64,000 nucleotides of DNA from Hibiscus mutabilis. Its lineage: Eukaryota > Streptophyta > Magnoliopsida > Malvales > Malvaceae. The stretch lies in the NCBI GenBank assembly GCA_019671005.1, contig CM033732.1, forward strand, positions 46,923,392 to 46,987,391, in the 5' to 3' direction. The translations under genes were made by a program, and so were the position numbers. Positions 11,745-24,458 of this stretch are shown one piece after another (positions within the stretch are counted from its first letter, which is position 1; the number at the start of each line of letters is the position of its first letter). The notes beneath the pieces were generated by a model, which was given only the letters and a program-made list of their open reading frames with translations, searched no databases and had not been told where the DNA came from.

Positions 11745-12520
11745 CAAATAATTTAGGAAAATTCTACGACGTGTGTCGAATACCGCTAAATATCACTAAC
11801 GCTGAACACCGTTGAACACCATTAAGTTAATTAATAAATATTAAAAATTTTAATGACTAAACATATAATTAATAATTATTTAAAACAAAATTTTAATTAA
11901 ATTATTATTCGTATATATTATATTTTTAATCTTTATTTTCAAATAATTGGATCAAACATTAACCCTTAAATTAAAAAAACCTTAAATCTTTTTCCCTTGT
12001 AATTCTAGCTGTCGTTGCTGTTAGCCACCGTCCGCTAACAAAATTGTCGCTGCTTCTTCGTTCTTGCTGTAGTTTGGTATCCGTTTGAGCTTAGCCGTTG
12101 TTTCCTGTTGTTCGCGCAGCAATTTTGGTAAGAGTTCTGTTTCAAATGAAAACAAAACCCTTACCAGATTTGCTGCACGAACAAAAGAGAACGACGATCA
12201 GACTGTAGTAGGGACGAAGATACGACGACAATAATTTCGTCGGTAAACAGTGACTAACGGCGACGACGGATGAAATAGCAAAAAAAAAGATTTAGAGTTT
12301 TTTAATTTAGAGTTGGTATTTGATCTAGTTATTTAAAAATAAAGATTTAAAATATATATATATAATAATTTAATTGAATTTTTTTAAATAATTATTAATT
12401 GTATGTTAAATCTTTGAGATTTTTAATCTTTATTAATTAATTTAATAATATTTAACGGTGTTTGACCTTAATAGTATTTAACGGTGTTCGACGTACGTGA
12501 TACACTCATCTAATAATTTA
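11745..12520. mobile_element. Fold-back type inverted-repeat element, about 770 bp
   Basis: The outer arms of about 190 bp are imperfect inverted repeats. Both carry the gaacaccgtt block and the aattaataattatttaaa block. The inner part is also partly self-complementary, around the gctgttagccaccgtccg and gactaacggcgacgacgg segments (about 12015 and 12255). No coding frame is present. Termini are not sharp and no target duplication is clear. Confidence 0.7.
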
Positions 12521-12760
12521 ATTAATTTGAATGAAAATGCTAATAATAACACTTAAAACTTAATTCAAATCGGTTTCAATTTTCCCTCAGTTTCCTTACC
12601 GACAATTCTCTTTCTGGTCTTCCCCATTTTCCTCTATGTTCAAACCCAGGAAAGTTTAATTTCCCCCCTTCAATTCTACACAAAATCTCCATTTATTTGC
12701 TTATATGTATGTGTTAAAATTCGCATATATATTTTCCAGAAAAGAAAAATTGGGGTGAAA

Positions 12761-15360
12761 ATGTACACGTTGAAAGATAAAAGTAGCTGGAAGTTTTTTA
12801 CGTTTATTTGCAGATTCACCGTCTCGTTCTTCTCCTCCTCGTCCTCCTCCGTCTTCTACACCGGATCTTTCTCGGGTAATTTATTTATTTATTCCTCTAA
12901 TATGTTTGTTGTTAATAATCTGGATCTGGGTTAGTTATGGGAAATGTAGCTAATTTTTTATTTTTTTTTGTGGGTTTTCTTTCAACCTGGGCAGTGATAT
13001 TTATATGTTTTATTTATGATTTTTGAAAAATGTATTTTTTTTTTATCTTTCATGTTTGCTTTAGAGTCCATGTCCGAGATTTGTAGCCGAAACTCTCTTA
13101 AAATATGTTGTTATTGTCTAGGCTTAAGATAACCCACTTCATAGATTGTTATAGATTAATGGGTTTCAATTGTTTGATCTTTGGAATGGTCAAATTATTA
13201 CATATATATATATATATATTTCAATACCTTCATTGACTAAAGTTTTGAAAGTTATGAATTTTAGTTGAATGATTTCATGACATGAAACTTTTGGATGTGT
13301 AGGCCAGATGATACTTGAAAGGGTCAAAATCTTTGTCTTCGATAGTTTCTTACATTACCCCGTCGCTAAGCAACGGTGAGTCCGAATTGAATGATAATGG
13401 AACTAATCTAAAGCCGCTTCAGTCGCATCCTGTTAGATGGACAAGTTACAAATTAGATATGCAGCATGAAGTCCCAAACTGTGGGAAAGAATGCACCACC
13501 GCTTTTACAAGTGAAGAATTCGAAAAGACCGGTGAAGACAAGAAGAAAGTTTGGACTCGTAATGACTATAAGCAAATGGTTGTTAAACCTAGTCGTAACT
13601 ACTTCGAGACGCAACGTGAAGCCCCAAATAGCGATGAAGAATACACCACTCCTTGTACGAGCAGAGAATTAAAAAAGGCTAGTGAAGATAAGAAGAAAAT
13701 CGGGCTCTTGATGACAATAGGCAAATGGTTGTTAAACTTAGTCCTCATGGTGAGAATAAGGACTGCATTTTTGAAAGCATCGGTACTGATTCTGAAGAAT
13801 TTCAAGAAGCAAGAGAAGAACAGAGTCCAATGAAGTATCCACCAAAACTTTCTGATGAATCTGCATTCATTAACTATGATTTGTACGAGTTCTTAGTGTG
13901 TTCCCTTCCCAATATTGTTAAAGGGTGTCAATGGATGCTGTTGTACTTGTATAGGTAAGTTTTGCGATAAGCTTTACAGTTTGCTTTTGGTTTTCGATTT
14001 GATTTGGTATTAACTCTTTTAAATGAAGGGCAGTACGTTGAAGCATGGTATATCACTTCGTACACTAATCTGTAGGAGTGCTGCACTTCCTGGCCCTTGT
14101 TTGCTGGTATGTTGGTGTTTATATGTTAACAAATGCAACTGTTATTAGAAGTTGTCTGTCTTTCAGAATTTTACAATGCTTGATTAGTTTTTAATACTTG
14201 GAATTATTCGCATGATGCTGTATTAATTGTAGATTACTGGAGATAAGCAAGGAGATGTCTTTGGTGCAATGTTAGAATGCCCGTTGAAATCTACACCGAA
14301 GAGAAAATATGAAGTACGCAACAGGCGACTGTTTGAGTTTTGAATGTAGTTTTGTTTTACATGATATGGTTTCTCTTTCTGGTTTGTTGCATGCTTGCAC
14401 AATTCATTTCTATGCCTTTTCATTTCTTAATTTATACAGCGGAATATTTTTCTGCTTTTATGACAGGGAACAAACCAGACTTTTGTGTTCACAACCAAAT
14501 ACGGTGAACCGAGGCTATTTAGACCCACTGATATGCAATTTTGTTTACTTTATTTCTTAGATGCTTGGAAAAATCTTACTGCCTGCACATAATAGTGACA
14601 TTCTTGAAGGGAAAGATTAATTTAATGCTATATTACTAAGCTTTCAGTGCGTGTCTGATATTGATATGTATCTGACACAAACAAGCATGTTCGATTTTCT
14701 TTGAGGTTTTTTCATGTATTCTGTGTTTCTGCCGCATGCATCCTACTTGACATGTCCTCTTTATCGGTTCAATTTACTACTAGATGCTATCAAATGTCCG
14801 ATGTCCATTAAATATTGAATCTTCTGACCAGATTCTTTGTTTTTTCATGAACTCCATATAGGTAATGGCATGGGTTCTGATATTGTATCGTATTATGTAA
14901 ACAGGTGCGAATTGTTATTATTATATATGTATGAATGACATGTTAGCGCTTGGAGGCGGTGGAAACTTTGCTTTGAGCTTCGACGGAGATCTGTAAGTCA
15001 CCATTTTCAGATCTCTCTTCGTTTTAGAGTCGCCAACTCTATTAAACAAGTTTTGCATTGTGATTTTATTTTCTCTTCACAATAGGTTAAGTGGAACTAG
15101 TGGACCTTGTGAAACGTTTGGGAACCTATGTCTGGCTCGCAACGAAGACTTTGAACCAAAGAATGTCGAGGTAATTTAATTTCCACCATTTGTTGTTTCG
15201 AGTCTTTATTTTTCTTGAAGTTTCCGTGTCTAATGCACACATATATTTGGATATGCATTTGATAAGTCTGAGTAAACATCGATTGTATCTCTGATTTGAT
15301 ATGCTTCCCCCCCCTACCCCCCCTAATTTGCAGCTTTGGGGATTCACACATGCATCATAA
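12761..15360 (+). pseudogene. TLDc-domain (OXR1-type) gene with four lesions, eight exons
   Basis: The exons are about 12761-12875, 13303-13954, 14034-14106, 14233-14313, 14467-14530, 14905-14992, 15086-15170 and 15334-15360. The TLDc part is clear across exons 2-8: LPGPCLL, ITGDKQGDVFGAMLE, TFVFTTKYGEPRLFRPTG, GGGGNFALSFDGDL and the end NVELWGFTHAS. TLDc proteins are linked to oxidative stress resistance and V-ATPase regulation in other eukaryotes. Lesions are an extra A in exon 1 (around 12778-12783), an in-frame TGA at 13309-13311, a one-base loss near 13700, and an AT instead of GT donor at 14531. The N-terminal LFADSP block resembles plant relatives. Exon 2 has a 150-bp tandem duplication. 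The TLDc exons themselves stay in phase, so the loss is recent or partly an assembly artefact. Confidence 0.85.
13459..13740 (+). repeat. 150-bp tandem duplication inside exon 2 of the TLDc gene
   Basis: Unit 1 starts at 13459 (MQHEVPNCGKE) and unit 2 at 13609 (TQREAPNSDEE). Both run through a shared EDKKK and a QMVVK segment. The units are diverged in sequence, so the duplication is old. Unit 2 contains the one-base loss. Confidence 0.75.
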
Positions 15361-15900
15361 TACCTTAAAAACTGAAAGCAAGGGAGTTCATTTATTTTTA
15401 AGCTGAAATGAAAAAATCAGTATCGAAGTTGTCATTCTTTGTTTGTACCATCCAAGATTTGACCTACATTTTCGGGCGATTAGATCAAGTGTGATAGTCG
15501 AATAGCTTGTAAATTATAAATTATGGGTTCTTTGAATTTAACTGGCATCCGAAATAAAACTTGATTGAGGGCGGACAGGAAGAGAACATGAACATGTGTC
15601 GTACAAGTTAGGTAGAGTTTTGATACAAATCTATTCTGCTCTCATACTACCGACTTGAAGAACTTGGAAGGCTAAAATTAAATGAGCATCAACCAAAATG
15701 TATCACTTGTGTGTAATTAGAGAGAATAGATGCCATTAGTTTTCTAGTAAGTTTAGGGAAACACATTCTATGGAATTCTAGTCAAGAGGCATCCAATATA
15801 GCTATTAAAAAAAAATCTACGCACAGCTTTACACGCTGTATTTGATGCGATGTGCATACAAAACCCGAAAATCCAATTTAAATTTTACTTTGGATTTTAG

Positions 15901-16701
15901 AGACTCTACATGAGACCTCAAGAGAACCTATCTTATATCTGACCCTGCAATTGCTAGTAAAATACCCGACGCCCGAACACGAGTGAGAGGAAGATTTGCC
16001 AAGAATGATGATCTTGGAGAAACCCAAAGGCAAGCTTCTAGCAATCATGAGGAAGATGATGATCATGATCAAGTAAGATCTATATATGGTTAATTTCACT
16101 AGATATTCTCAAATTATGGTTTGGATTTTAAATTTATCTCGTAAACTTTAAAACGCTCTAATTAAATCATAAAGTATCAATACCATATCGACTCGGATCC
16201 TTTCGTAAACCTTATAACCATTAGCTAGGGCATCAAATGTCAACTCTAATATGACATATGGAGCATATTTGAGACATTCGAATTAAAATGTAAATACATG
16301 TATATCTACTATTAGCACTATATGTTTCTTTAACAGGTCGTATCTAAGTTGTTCTTGTTGCAGATATACACGTATTTACAATTTGATTTAAGAGTTTTGA
16401 ATATACTCCAAGTCGTATTTAAACTGATAGGAGGGCCTAATCGATATAATTTTGATACTTTAACGACTTAAGCCGAATGTTGTTAAGTTTAAAGGATAAT
16501 TTAAAATCCGGACGGTAATTTCGAGACGTTGGTCCAATTAACCCATATATATTGGCAATAATTTTGTTTAATATTTTTCTCAATTACATGCAGGTTGTCG
16601 TGAAAGAAGAGGTAGAGATGGTTAATTCCTCAGATATTTTTGCTCATATCAATGGTGTCAACTCCTTCAAATGCAATTACTCAATTCAGTCATGGATTTA
16701 A
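15901..16701 (+). pseudogene. Decayed C-terminal end of a CCT-domain gene
   Basis: The exon 15901-16072 contains the C-terminal half of a CCT motif (ARTRVRGRFAKND) followed by an acidic EEDDDHDQ tail. Its upstream half no longer matches the usual RYxxRK block. A second exon, 16594-16701, follows in phase after acceptor atgcag and reads VVVKEEVEMVNSSDIF to the end SIQSWI with TAA. CCT proteins (CONSTANS-like and related families) act in nuclear transcription control. No upstream exons are visible, and the intron carries a MITE. I read it as a 5'-truncated relic; the exact subfamily is uncertain. Confidence 0.58.
16125..16515. mobile_element. MITE inside the intron of the CCT relic
   Basis: The left arm (ctcgtaaactttaaaacgc, then aaagtatcaataccatatcg) and the right arm (cgatataattttgatacttt, then gtttaaaggataattta) are imperfect inverted repeats of about 70 bp. 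No coding frame is present. Confidence 0.65.
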
Positions 16702-17839
16702 ATATATAATTTACAAATAATATAGGATTTTTTACGACATTATTCAATTTAATCCTTAAAAAATTATAAATAAAAAATAGTTTGGGTCCTTTGTAAACAT
16801 AGAGATATATAGTAAATAAAATTGTAAAACATGTACTTGTATTTGTAGCATAATTAAAATTCCTTCAAAGTGAACGAGATTTTGCATTTTTGTAGTCAAG
16901 TCCATCTCTTTGTTGTACTTTGTAAAATTGGAAGGATCTGAATTGCAATTTTAGCATTTTTATTCAAATTTAATCATAATGGCAATATTTTTATTTTCTC
17001 TTATGATTAGTGGGTTTCCATCAATGCTTCCTTACGGCTACAACTTCTCATGCTTCAACCAAGCCCAATAACATTATTGGACCTTTTAATATAAAGAGTA
17101 AAATATACAAGTAGTTAGTAAACTATAAAAATTATCGTTTTCGTCATTAAACTTTTAAAGGTTATAGAATAGCCATTAAATTTTATCAAACTGCTATAAA
17201 ATGATCATTAAATTAATTGAATTATTACACTGTTAGATATATTTAAGCTCCAAAAAACTAACCCGACCCGAATTATTTTTTATTAGATAAATAAAATTCT
17301 TATTATAAATATTAGTATTGAAAATTTTATTTTTAATTGAAAACAATATATGAGTTTTTTTACTGACCCGACCCATTGTGTTTTCATAATTTATTTTTAA
17401 TATTTTATAAATTGTGGATATTTCCTTTGTAGAAATTGAAAAAAATAATGAGAACATGCCATGATTGTGAAATATTACTAAAGTTCTTCTTCTTCAAAAG
17501 GTTTATATGCTTTAATTCAAAAGTTTAACAAATATTTCAATCTAGAATATATAGAAAAATTAAAAAAAAGTTGACTTTTAATAGTGGCCCACAATGTTTT
17601 ATATTTTCAAAGTACCAAACTTATTATATAATGTTGGTAAAGAATTTCAAAGTACCAAACTTATTTTTCATTTAAGCCTTTCACATTCAAATCGGATATC
17701 CGATTATTTGAAATCTGAAAATTCAATTTTTTTTTATAGATATGAATCTTTTTATGTTCGATATTTTTACTTGTTATATATGAAAAACTAAAATTTTTGT
17801 GGATACAAATATTGTTATATTCAATAATTTATTGATCGT
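16702..17839. other. AT-rich intergenic stretch before the retrotransposon block
   Basis: No gene is visible. A half-MITE-like segment lies at about 17095-17230 (gtaaactataaaaattatcg and related strings), and a duplicated phrase, tttcaaagtaccaaacttat, occurs at 17606 and 17646. The target site atcgt of the outer retrotransposon is at 17835-17839. Confidence 0.6.
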
Positions 17840-19777
17840 TGTCATAATAGGGTTTTTTCCCTCTTCGAAAAATAAATGTTTTAAAAAAATTCTTTACGGA
17901 GTCAAATGAGACGTCACCCGGAGACCGGGATGACACTCCCAACAGAACATCGTAAATGTTTTAAAAATAAAAAATAAAATGGAAAATGTGGTAAATGTGG
18001 AAAATATGGATGAAAAATATGAAAAACAGATGGAGTCGCCACCGACCACTTTAGTAGGCCGGACACCGTAAAAAAATAATCAGAGATTCAAAATTTTGGG
18101 TTCGGGAGTCGGTTACGCGCGGGGAAGGATTAGCACCCCCACAATGCCCAAAATTGGTATCGCGTTGATTTGGTGTTGTCTTTGCAAGAAAATAAAAAAT
18201 TCGGATTTTAATTTAAAACTTTAATAAAAAACGGTCTAAGGAGAACATTTCCTTATTTACGAAAACCGATGAGGATGACACATGAATGAGTCATGATGCC
18301 ACTTCCTAACGGGCTATTCGAAATAAAATGGAAAATATTCCCTTAATATTAAACCAAATTTTTCATCAAAATATTTGGAATAAGATAAAAAATATATAAA
18401 TAATATACATATACATATAATATTTACTATAATATACATATATACATAAATATATATAAAAAATAAAAGATAGAAATAACTTTACATACATAATATAGTA
18501 AATATATAAATATAGCGCACAATAGTAATAAACATGTTAAAACATATATTATAATATATATAATAATAATATATTATAAGATAAAATGATAATAATATAT
18601 ACATATATATGTGAAATAATATAATATAAGAAAATAATATATATATACATAATAATGGTAATAATAATCTTCATATATAAATAAAAAATATATAATATAT
18701 AGTAAGAAAATAAAAAAATATATAATATTAGGATAATATTAATAATAATAAATATATATGTATAAATGTAAAAAAACGTAACAATGTAATAGGAAAAAAA
18801 TATATATATACATATATAATAATAATAATAATAACAATAATAATGATAATAATAATAATAATAATGGAAAAGGACCAAATTGCAAAAAAGGAAACTTTAA
18901 AAACTAACAAAGGGACAAAAATGCAAAACGATCAGAAGTTTCAAGGACCAAAGATGAAATAAAACCATGCGGCAGAGCAAAAACGAAAACTCTAAAAGGA
19001 CGGAGGGACTTAGTGCTCAATTTTCCCATATTTTCCTTTTAGTATATAAGTTAAAAATTAAAAGAAATCATTCATCTGTTATTCAAACCAAAAAAATAAA
19101 GGAAGGGGGTCTCAAATTCTCTGTCCGATCTGCCGGGGTAGGCTGTCGTCCGCCGCCGCGCCACCGCGGGCCGCCTCGCCGGTGGTCAGAAATGCAAAAG
19201 GCGACGACGTTTCGAATTCTTTCGGCGTCCCAAATTCGAATCCAAGGTCGGATCTTCGCAAAAACGCTCCTATTCGTGTAGATCTAACAAAACCAAGGTA
19301 TGTTTAAATTTTTGTATACCTTTCGAATGATTTTTTTGTTTTGCTTTTTGCTTTGCTCGAACGAAATGAAGCTTTCTTATATTATCTGGAACCTTTTTCT
19401 ATCCTTCGAAAAATCCCCCTAAAAACTGATTTTACATGGGTTTTTATAACCCTTTTGGTGCATGCATAGATATAAAAAAAAACTAATCAACTGGATCTGA
19501 TTTTGCAGGCTTTTTGGGCGGTGGCCGGCAAGGTGGGCGATGGCCGCCACACATGGCCAATGGTGGCGCGCGTGGCCGCCACGATCGGTGTGAGTGGACA
19601 GTGAGGGGGCAGCGGCTGGCAACTTGCTTAGGCTAGGGTTTCATTTTTTTAGGTTTAGGTTACTTAAGGGTGTTTTGGGTATTTTGTAATTTAGGGTTAA
19701 TTATGGGTTTTTGATTGGGTTGGGGCTGTTGGTTATTTTAAAGTGGGCTGGGGCCCAGGCAAAAAATGGTTACTACA
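17840..19777 (-). repeat. 3' LTR of the outer retrotransposon
   Basis: This is paired with 33898-35795. It includes an AT-rich microsatellite part (18370-18865, TA and TAA runs) and the block gttcgggagtcggttacgcg with its neighbour ggattagcacccccacaa. Also present is a GC-rich part around 19130-19215 and 19505-19600. Open frames seen within it are low-complexity and not genes. Confidence 0.88.
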
Positions 19778-19790
19778 GCTGCCCCTCTTT
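19778..19790 (-). other. Polypurine tract of the outer retrotransposon
   Basis: On the minus strand the sequence AAAGAGGGGCAGC lies immediately upstream of the LTR start TGTAGTAACC. This is the expected position and composition of a polypurine tract. Confidence 0.75.
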
Positions 19791-20029
19791 GCGCATTGTT
19801 GTGTAACAGGAATAGAGCAAAGACAAAGGAGTAACCATTTTTGTCCGGTCGGTCAGGGTTCTTTCTTTGGCCACCGCTTCTTCTCTGGGCTTCTCTTGAT
19901 CTTCAAAATCTTCAAAATAGAGGGTCTGTTAGGGAAGACAAAATTTAGGGCGATCTGTTGGAGGAGACAAAATGAGCTCGGCTCGCTACGACTTTGACAA
20001 TGACACATTGCCTAGAGAAAATTTGACCA

Positions 20030-20935
20030 TGCTGCAACTCTGACGAAGAGGCAAGGTCTGCAAAACTTGATCCAGTGGCAACACTGACAAAAACACAGGA
20101 TCGAAAGATGAAGATTTGGTCCAGCTACAACAACGTCGAGGAGGCAGGACCAAAAGTTGGTAAATTTTGATGCGGAGCTTCTTTTGCATTTTTTTCAAAT
20201 GCACAGGGATCAACGGTTTTGAGTTGCCTTTACCGGTAGCCGTTTGCTCCGGGCTAGTTGTACCATTCCCCTGGGTACAATCAGTTTATACCAACTGTGA
20301 CATTGGGTTTTCCAAATGATTTATTTTCCTTCGGCTATTCGTGAAAATGGATTTTCGATGGACATTTTAATTATCCATTGTCTTAAACTTTACCATGTTT
20401 AAGCACGTTGCACCAACATTTCTGTTGGTTTTGTCGAGATAGTTTGATCCAGTTGCAACACTGACGAAGAGACAAGATCGAAGAATAGAATGGTTCGACC
20501 AAGCTACAACACCTGACGAAGAGGTAGGATTGGAAGTCAGTAAATTTGGTCCAGCTACAGCACCGATGAAGAGGCAAGACCTGAAGTCAGTAAAGGTTGA
20601 CCCAGTTACAACACCGACGAAGAGGTAGGGTCTGAAGTCAGTAAGGTTGATCCAGCTACAACACCGACGAAGAGGCAGGATTAGAAGTCAGTAAATTTGG
20701 TCCAGCTACAATACCGACGAAGAGGCAAGACCTGAAGTCAATAAAGGTTGACCCAGCTACAACACTGACGAAGAGAAAGGGTCTGACATTAGCAACTTGG
20801 ATTCTACCGTGCCATTAACGGAGAAGCAGAATTTGGATAACAGCAGCTCAAACCTTACTACACCATCAACGGAGAAGCAGGGATGAACTGTAATTTGGAC
20901 CTTACTACGCCCTCAACGGCAGAGTAAGAACGAAT
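20030..20935. repeat. Degenerate tandem array of about 51-bp units inside the outer element
   Basis: Repeated units contain ccagctacaacaccgacgaa, gaggcaggat or gaggcaagac, and gaagtcagtaaa. The clearest units lie at 20540-20775, with looser copies before and after. All frames contain stops, so it is not coding. In element orientation it sits between the interior and the polypurine tract, where Tat-lineage elements often carry tandem repeats. Confidence 0.78.
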
Positions 20936-20955
20936 GTAAACTTGAACCCGGCCAC

Positions 20956-23900
20956 TGTAACCCCCTTGACCCGGCCTAGACGCCCAACCGAACCAAGAAG
21001 GCTACATTAGGTTTGCCATAGCAAACCGAAGAGATACAACCAAACCCGGTCCATTTTTTCTTTTTATCTTATCTAGATGGCAATTATTAATGCTACATGT
21101 TCATACAGACATCAAGTGCAATCACAACTCAATCGGGCATCAATTTGACATCCAATTGATCATATTTGCAATTTAGGGACCAAATTGCAAATACAGAGAA
21201 TTTTAGGATTAAAGCTCATTTTTAAGTTACCTATCTTTAATTAGTCAGGTTCTAAACTTCCATATCAAATTTCAGCTCAAACCGATTATTCAACCATATA
21301 TAATAGCTTTGGCAAGAATTAAGGACTAAAATGCAAAGAAAACAAAATTGCCCAAAGTACATAAACAGGAAAAACGACCATCCGTATCGAAACAGGTAAG
21401 CCCGTACTGATACGGTTTGAAACACACCGTTTCAATACACCATCAAGCCGTTGCGATACACCTAACTGAAATACTGAACTTTTGAAATATTTTAAACCGT
21501 ACCGATACGGTTCCTTAGGTGTTTCGATACGCGGGTTCGAGTTACAAAAGTGAATTCTAGAGGCTAAAACTCGTATTGAAACGCCCATCCCCGTACCGGT
21601 ACGCCAGGCCAAATTTGCCTAGACGTATCGAAATGCACCAGACCCGTACCGTTCCCACAAGTTTGAAATTTCCTAGCCGTATCGATACGGTCCCCCTCGT
21701 ATTGGTACGCCTGGGCCAGAAATGTCACATTTGGCTGATTTTTCATCCCGAAAGCATACTCAAACCACTCCAACATGCTTTAAACACAGTACTAACATGT
21801 CAAACATATCTCATGCCAACTAGAATCACCTATCTAACAACACAACGAGGACTTATGCATCAAAGAGGAAATCTATATGCATGCTTCCTATATGCATCCA
21901 ACCAACATATCAAAAAGGTAAACCATCATCAAAAACAATCCTTAAAGGCCATTTACAACCCAAGTGCAATTAAAGAAACATGATCAAACATGGAGTTCCA
22001 CAAAACATCTCCCAAAACACAACAAGTACCTCATTGCCATTATTCACTATAGTCTAAACCAAAACATACTTTGGTAACAAGTCTTGCCAAGATCCCCTTG
22101 CTTTTAGCTGCCTTCCAAGACCTCAATTATCTACATTGATGGACAACGAGAGGTAAGCACACAAGGCTTGGTGAGGAGTGCTAAAAAACAAACACCATCA
22201 ATGCATTTAAAACCATTTACATAACATCATCTTGTCCCTTTTTAAACATGCACTTTATATCATTTAAACCAGCATATTAACCTATATGCTACATGTATCA
22301 TTATTCAAAAGCAAGTCACATTGCTAACCCTCCACTTAAGCCTTCCCATGCATTACTACCAAATGCAACGCTTAAGGAGAAACATGTATAAATCACATTA
22401 TACAACATATACGTTCCAATGATACATTAATAATTATATTGGCTTTCAAGTGATCGTTAACAAGTTCAATAACAAAAGAGTACATCGGATACACGGATTC
22501 AACAAGTGTTAACCCAACACTTCAAGCCATCTCGACAGGAATAGCAATACAATCACAACCGCGGTATATTAACAACTGGGTACAATAACAATCGGGTACC
22601 ATAACAACCCGCGAGGAGACCCACCCTAATCATTGGTTAGATGCTTAATCCACTAACGAGAGTATTTGGTACTGTTTAACCCCGCTACTGTTAGGGTACT
22701 TGGATGGAGTATTCGGTACGCCGTATAAACCTCTCAACATCCAAGGCGACTTATTTACAGTGCACTCAATCCTATGACCGGCCAACTATATCCGATAACA
22801 ATTTTAAAACCACATCACTTGCCAATATAATTAACCAAATAACATTTACCTCATTGTTTTTAACAAGCATTAAATCATGCCATTTATCCAAAGCAACAAC
22901 CATGCTTTAAAACACAAGTATAAACCACACTTACAAGGATCACTTACCATGTGCATCATTCAGCAAAACATGCTTAAAATCAGTATATCAAATACTTTAA
23001 AACATGCTTAAACAATAGGTAACATGTAAATTAAAACAAGTGCATAAAACCATTTCAAACTAGCATGACCGAGAGAGAAAACCATTTTATACTTACTTTC
23101 GAGTCTAGGTAAGCATTTCGAGCTCTACCTTAACTCCCAAACTCTATTCCCAAAACATCAAAACGCTTTAAACCATGTTTTCACTCACCGATACGCAAAA
23201 CCTCGATTCACCGACGCGAAATCAAGAATCCGAAACCTCCAACGCTTATCCAATCACTTTCGGATAAACCTCCCTTGTTTTTACCACCAAACAACAGAGG
23301 ATTAATGCATCATAATGCATTCTAAACATAACAGCTACAATCATTCTCGGATTCCCACAAAACCTTAACAATTAACCCTCCACAACAACCGAAAACATAA
23401 CCAAAACACTTCGATTTACAACCCAGTCAACAACTATCAATCTAACATCACTTTCAACATCAAAACACATCTAAAAACAGATTCAAAACAACCTACCACC
23501 TCCAGCAACCTTACAACCATATAAACATCACAAAACCTCAAAACCAACACCCCAAAGAAAAAGAGATTCTTAAGTTTCGGGATTCCATTGATAAAAATCA
23601 CTTATCAACATTATTAAACATCCAAAATATAAATCAAAGCAACCTCACTTACTGGAAATCAAATCCAATTCGCGAATCAATTCATTTTTCCCAAATAACT
23701 CAATTAAACATTGGAAAATCATCAAAATCAGATTAGAAACACAAAAACAAGGATCAAATACTTGGGAATTTCAATAAAGAACCATACAATAGAGGAGATC
23801 TCGGACCTTACCCCTATTGTGAAGTTTCTCCCTCAATTGATTTGTGAAAAGCTAAGAAAACACAAGATTATTGTAAGATTTTGTATAAACAATCTTTATA

Positions 23901-24430
23901 AAACAATTTGATATAATAAAATCAAGTTAGAAACCACCTCACCTCTGGAAATTTGATGAAAACTGAGTGTTTGGCTGAGGAGAGAATGGAGAGAAAAAGT
24001 TGAGAGAAAATGACGTAATTTTTGTTTTGGAAAAGATAACTAACTTTTTAGCAAAATCCTCTTTAATTATTAATTAAACCACATGTTAAAATAAGTCAAA
24101 TCAAGGGAGAAATCATCAGAAACCAATTGGTAAAATAGCTCCTTAAAGATTCTAAGTATTTGACCCTTTTTATTTTAGTCACTAGAAAATCACAGTTTTC
24201 AAAACTTTCATTTTGGTCACTAACCAAAATGTCCATCTTCCAAAACCCTTTTTTCAAAATTGATTCCACAATTATTATATATATAATTAATAATGATTTT
24301 TAAGCATTTTTCTATAATTTTTCCAACACCAAAAATAAACGATCCTGAAACCGACTAGAATCTCTACTCCGGTCCACTAGACCATCTAATAAACCACCAA
24401 ACCGCTAAGCCCTAAAACCAAGGCGTTACA
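20956..24430 (-). repeat. 3' LTR of the nested chromovirus (3475 bp)
   Basis: On the minus strand it begins TGTAACGCC and ends GGGGGTTACA. It aligns along its length to 29374-32603. An unusual part near 21360-21715 is rich in palindrome-like GTATCGATAC / GTACCGATACGG strings. No promoter motif was assigned. Confidence 0.9.
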
Positions 24431-24446
24431 ACTCTCCCCCACTTAA
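24431..24446 (-). other. Polypurine tract of the nested chromovirus
   Basis: The minus strand reads TTAAGTGGGGGAGAGT immediately upstream of the LTR start TGTAACGCC. Confidence 0.88.
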
Positions 24447-24458
24447 GAAATTTAGTCC

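Noticed and set aside
14531..14904. U12-type AT-AC intron
   Set aside because: The intron ends in AG in phase. Using an AC end would break the frame, and the start ATATGCAA does not fit the U12 donor well.
18549..18910. Open frames of Tyr/Ile runs in the outer LTR (also 34734-34928)
   Set aside because: They come from TA and TAA microsatellites, and have no complexity, domain or start context.
20030..20935. CRISPR-like array
   Set aside because: This is a plant nuclear genome, the units are adjacent without unique spacers of fixed length, and the array lies inside a retrotransposon.
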